Of a stretch of 64,000 nt of DNA, positions 60,393-64,000 are shown piece after piece. The stretch is from Cucumis sativus. Taxonomy: Eukaryota > Streptophyta > Magnoliopsida > Cucurbitales > Cucurbitaceae. Position 1 is the stretch's first letter. Every line of letters starts with the position of its first letter. The stretch is taken from the NCBI RefSeq assembly GCF_000004075.3, contig NC_026658.2, forward strand, positions 22,742,075 to 22,806,074, in the 5' to 3' direction. The position numbers and the translations under genes were made by a program. The notes beneath the pieces are model-generated. The model searched no databases. It was not told where the DNA came from and saw nothing but the letters and a program-made list of their open reading frames with translations.

Positions 60393-63300
60393 TCAATTAT
60401 CACCTCCACTGGCATACAATGAATTGTAATGCACTTCACACCAAAAGCTCAGCCAAAGTTCTGTCCACATGAAAGGATTGCCAAAATTAGATCAGTAACA
60501 AATTTAGATGAAAACTACGAGCTAGAGGGTTTGGAATACGGATAATGACTTGATTGATACTCTAAATTGTGATGGAGATATTTTTGTCCAGAAGTAAGAA
60601 TATGACAAAAATTCAGGTATGGTGGTAATGTTCTTGGTTCAACTTTCAAGTGTGTTCGATGCTGTCCATCTAGTTTTCAATAGGAGTCCTGCTGTCTATA
60701 TGATTACTTCAGTTGAAAATGTTGAGTAATTAGCAGTAAGCGCAATATTTCTTTTAATATCGTTCCATGAAATAACAATCTGATCTACGTTTAAAAATAT
60801 TTTAAAATAAACAAGAGAGAGCGACACTTTAACAGGGTTTCAGATTCAATTAGCTTCCTGATCAATGGGTAATGTATGAGGCCGTGAAGATTAAAAATAC
60901 ATGAGCTCAATCATAATAATTAAACAGATATGCAATTGAAATCTTTACCTTTGTGGGGACTATTGTCTTTGGGAAGGATCTCGATATAACAGGTATCCCG
61001 GAAAGATGTGACTAAGCAAATTTTTGCACCAAACTACAAATTAACAAAAGCAATAGTCACAAAATAGACAATAGTAAGAGAATATTACAACAACAGAACC
61101 AATATGGCATACACACGAACTGCTAAGAACAATATAAATGATAGAAGACAGGGAAATTATTATCAAAAAGAGTTCCATTACATTGCAGGTATAAGACCAC
61201 AAGATATCAATGCAAACAACGGTTACAATTTGACCCGTGCTGCATCCATACACTCGTTCATCGATCAAAACATCTCCATGAAAACCCAGAAAACAATAGA
61301 ATTTCAACTTGGAATTATTGCTTCTGCTTTCTCTTCTCTCAGGAGTGTTTGGAGAAAAGAGTGGAGATAGGAAGTTTGTGGAGTGGCAAAGTTCTGGAAT
61401 CCATAGTGTAAAGAGTTAAATAAAAATGTTTGCAAGTCATGGGCCCACAAACTCCTTGGACCAAACCATGAGGGGACTCCTCCCAACTCCAACTCTTTGG
61501 ACCAACACCCCTTAGTTTTTCTTTGAAATATCACCAAATTGCAATATATGTTTCTTGTTTGTATGAAAAGAGATTTTTATTATTTTATTCCAAAAATGAA
61601 AACAAAATGATGATATATCATATATTCATATATTTATGTTTGGGCACTTGCATGAGTAAACAACAGCAGAGGAGATCCATCAAGCAAGATATGTGGGAAG
61701 GTTTCTGAGGCAGCATTTGAAGGAACACTACATGTCCTCTGGAAGTAGCGTGGGGAATTAGAAAATTTAAAGTTCATGAAAGAACACACAAGTACACAAC
61801 GCGCACACATACAAATTCTTTATTTTTTAAAAAAATAATGGAAGAAAAGAAAGAAAGAAAGAGAGAAAGGGGGAAAAAAAGGAAGATTCACCGAACATTA
61901 GTCAAGATCAACTTTAATTGCATTGAAACTCATCATGGAGAATACGAAATGAACTTCCAGTGAAACAAAGATGACATACGAGGTTATAAATATTAGAAAC
62001 TTAGGTATTGGCAAAGGGACTGTATAAAAATTCATGTGTATCTTTCAATCGAAACTCCTAGTAGTCCAAGAAGAATTCATAGAAAAGAGTTTCACAGCAG
62101 TCACACAAGAATAAGCATTCAACATACTCTGTCTGCAGCTGCTTGCAGAGTAACGTGATCTCCCCATTCACCTGATCTAGTGAGATGCAAAATTGTTTTA
62201 GAATTTGAAGAAGCAGTTAGTCAATTCATAAGACAAGCTAAGCCATCTTGAAAGGGGGGAAGTCAATAAGCGTAGTCACAGATAACTAACTTTTTCATCT
62301 TCTTGAGGTAGGTTTTGTACTTCATTGGAACATAGCCTTCATATAGTTTTCTGAATTTCTTTAACTGGCGTGGGAGGAAACGAAGAAATTATGCAATAAG
62401 AAACATGTGGCAAGTGGATTTTCAAGTTCTTTACCATAAGTGAAGCGAAACTAGAATAAAGCATGAAATGGGGGAAAAAGGTGATACAAGCAATGGGGGA
62501 AGGGGGTGGTATTGAAAGCTTAATGCTATGCTTCATGAAGCGCAATACTGGTCTGAATGGGCAAGAACAATGTTCAATAAAATTTACTGCACGAATTTGG
62601 TATAAAGTAACAGTACCACAGACAAAACTCAGCTAAAAACTGGATAGTGAAGCAAGGGAATTAGTAACAGAAAGCCAGTAACTTTTCTCTTTTCAGTTTC
62701 ATGCTAAGTTTGTAAAAATAATTTGCTAATGGTGGCTTCATTTCCTCGCACAAACTTCGAGTCTCGATTATTCTTGCATGCTTTTTAGAACCCGAGCTTA
62801 TAAAATATCATTATGAGATTAATTAATAAAAATTTTAACTCAACCTCAAGATGTTTAAATTTTAAATTTTACCCAAGGTAATATTAAGAAAACTATTGTG
62901 CTGGATATAAAGAAAGATTCAAACACAATTGAAAATTTCCAGACCTTCATTACAGTCAATCCCTTGGGCCTCAATAATTGTTTATAAAATTCTATATACA
63001 TTTATTTTAACCAACATTCATCAAGCAATCTATGACCAAGCAGCAGTGATAGAACACCTTAAATGATTAGAAGAGTTTAATTTACAACACCTGTTTGATA
63101 ACTGCCTTTCTTACATGCTTGTGGTAATCAGGATTTCGAAATAATTGATCTGCTAATGCCCGAAACTATTAATACATTAAAAAGATACGTTATTTGATAC
63201 ATCATGAGATGAATAAACAATAAAAGGCAGGATAACTATCAATTTCAATACAAAAAAATATTGACTAGAACTCATTAAAACCTGGCAATTCCCATCACCT

Positions 63301-63607
63301 TCCATCTGTAGCTCCGCTAAACCATATGTGACAAGTCTGTTAAAAAAAAAAGGACTCACTATGATCAATCAAAGCTACATTGTACACACACCAAAGAACA
63401 AAGCACAGTAAGTCAAAAGTTGAATGTCAATTCTTTGGCCAATGTAATTAATAACTAGGCTTATTTTTTAGCATTTGACTGTTCTAGAAGTTAATTTCCC
63501 TGGATGTAGCACCAGATATATAATCAATCGTACCTTCCTGACAGCCGTTCATGGTCTAAGGTTGCATCATTCACGTTTGGTATCTCCCCATTAACCCGAG
63601 GAGTATG
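60393..63607 (-). CDS. OTU-domain deubiquitinase (3' part; start not resolved)
   Basis: Seven exons in transcript order: 63607-63534, 63336-63282, 63165-63091, 62364-62291, 62176-62128, 61033-60949, 60460-60393. Total 480 nt, 159 codons plus stop, all in phase. The visible part starts HTPRVNGEIPNVNDATLDHE and continues into the OTU peptidase core: the Cys box MEGDGNCQ|FRALADQLFR (catalytic Asp and Cys), YEGYVPMKYKTYLKKM, SGEWGDHVTLQAAADRFG, VTSFRDTCYIEILP, and the His box SFWCEVHYNSLY. All three catalytic positions are present. The protein ends ASGGDN, a short tail. Closest family is the plant OTU9-OTU12 group of cysteine deubiquitinases. The first exon(s) should lie beyond 63607, in the last 400 bp or outside the window. 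Confidence 0.88.
61034..62127. other. Long intron of the OTU gene
   Basis: Separates the GEWGDHV exon from the FGAKICLV exon. Open frames on both strands (61041-61370) have no recognisable motif. A GAAAGAAAGAAAGAGAG purine run lies near 61848-61870. Confidence 0.45.
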
Positions 63608-64000
63608 CTGCCATGATAATAATGAATCAGCACTTGTAATAATGAAAATCTTCCAGAATTTTGCAAATTTGAGAAAGACAAGCATTGCTTTTTCCCCCAT
63701 TATAAACTAAAGTGGAGATGAATAATTATATAATTACAGGGCCATGCAATCGATGCCTGTAGTATCACAACCGATGCCTGTAGTATCATAATAAGAAAAA
63801 ATACAACACAGAAGGCAATCAAATTATAAAACTGTAAAAGATCTGCAACCCAACCTACAGATACAGTTGCAATATTAAAATAATATTTATATAATCTTAG
63901 GATAAGTGGCAATGCTTATGATACACAGTTACACCACAACAATGAAATCTCAGGTACAAGAAATCCTAGTGCCACCACTCCAAGCATGGTGGTGATCTTA
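63608..64000. other. Right edge, probably further 5' intron/exon sequence of the OTU gene
   Basis: Contains a short direct repeat, CCGATGCCTGTAGTATCA (63770) beside ATCGATGCCTGTAGTATCA (63749). No upstream OTU exon could be joined in phase. A possible exon at the very end of the window could not be confirmed. Confidence 0.35.

Noticed and set aside
61041..61370. Open frames on both strands within the OTU gene intron
   Set aside because: Flanked by well-supported OTU exons with correct splice phases. No motif in either frame.

Overview
The window is nuclear DNA of a flowering plant. It has AT-rich intergenic sequence, genes split by many GT-AG introns, plant-only gene families (an APO protein, a PLS-type PPR protein, a malectin-like LRR receptor kinase) and scattered LINE, LTR, hAT-like and CACTA remnants. 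A recurring short repeat with the core TTTGCTATATTTG and TCTATCA...TGATAGA hairpins is of a kind I associate with cucurbits (cucumber or melon). The cucurbit assignment is inference. No tRNA, rRNA or CRISPR was seen.

Seven protein-coding genes were reconstructed by joining exons at GT-AG borders with reading phase kept across every junction: (1) 5465-9421 (+), a membrane-anchored cytochrome-b5-like (MAPR/neuferricin-type) protein, 8 exons, 273 aa; (2) 14429-20267 (+), a malectin-like LRR receptor kinase, 13 exons, 879 aa; (3) 22350-35130 (+), an N2227-type (carnosine N-methyltransferase-like) methyltransferase, 18 exons, 492 aa, whose introns have collected several mobile elements; (4) 41007-43232 (+), an intronless 741-aa PPR protein; (5) 44235-46789 (-), an APO4-like organelle RNA-binding protein, 4 exons, 443 aa; (6) 48792-58128 (+), an ER HSP70 of the GRP170/HSP70-17 type ending in HDEL, 14 exons, 898 aa; (7) 60393 to at least 63607 (-), the 3' part of an OTU deubiquitinase whose start is not resolved here.

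Layout: 0-5.4 kb is repeat-rich, with LINE fragments and a tandem array of about 427 bp units. 9.4-14.4 kb and 20.3-22.3 kb are AT-rich spacers. 35.1-41 kb is a spacer with one CACTA terminus and short tandem duplications. Genes 4 and 5 are convergent, 5 and 6 are divergent across about 2 kb, and 6 and 7 are convergent. The genes do not form a pathway. They are an ordinary mix of signalling (2), ER folding (6), organelle RNA metabolism (4, 5), ubiquitin editing (7), methyl transfer (3) and a haem/steroid-binding-type membrane protein (1).

No wholly new system is evident. The most unusual items are a complete 335-bp TRIM retrotransposon (LTR, PBS, tiny interior, PPT, LTR) in an intron of gene 3, a hairpin-rich repeat family that appears both as a tandem array and as dispersed short elements, an hAT-like MITE with readable target duplications in gene 6, and a receptor kinase with two altered core kinase motifs.
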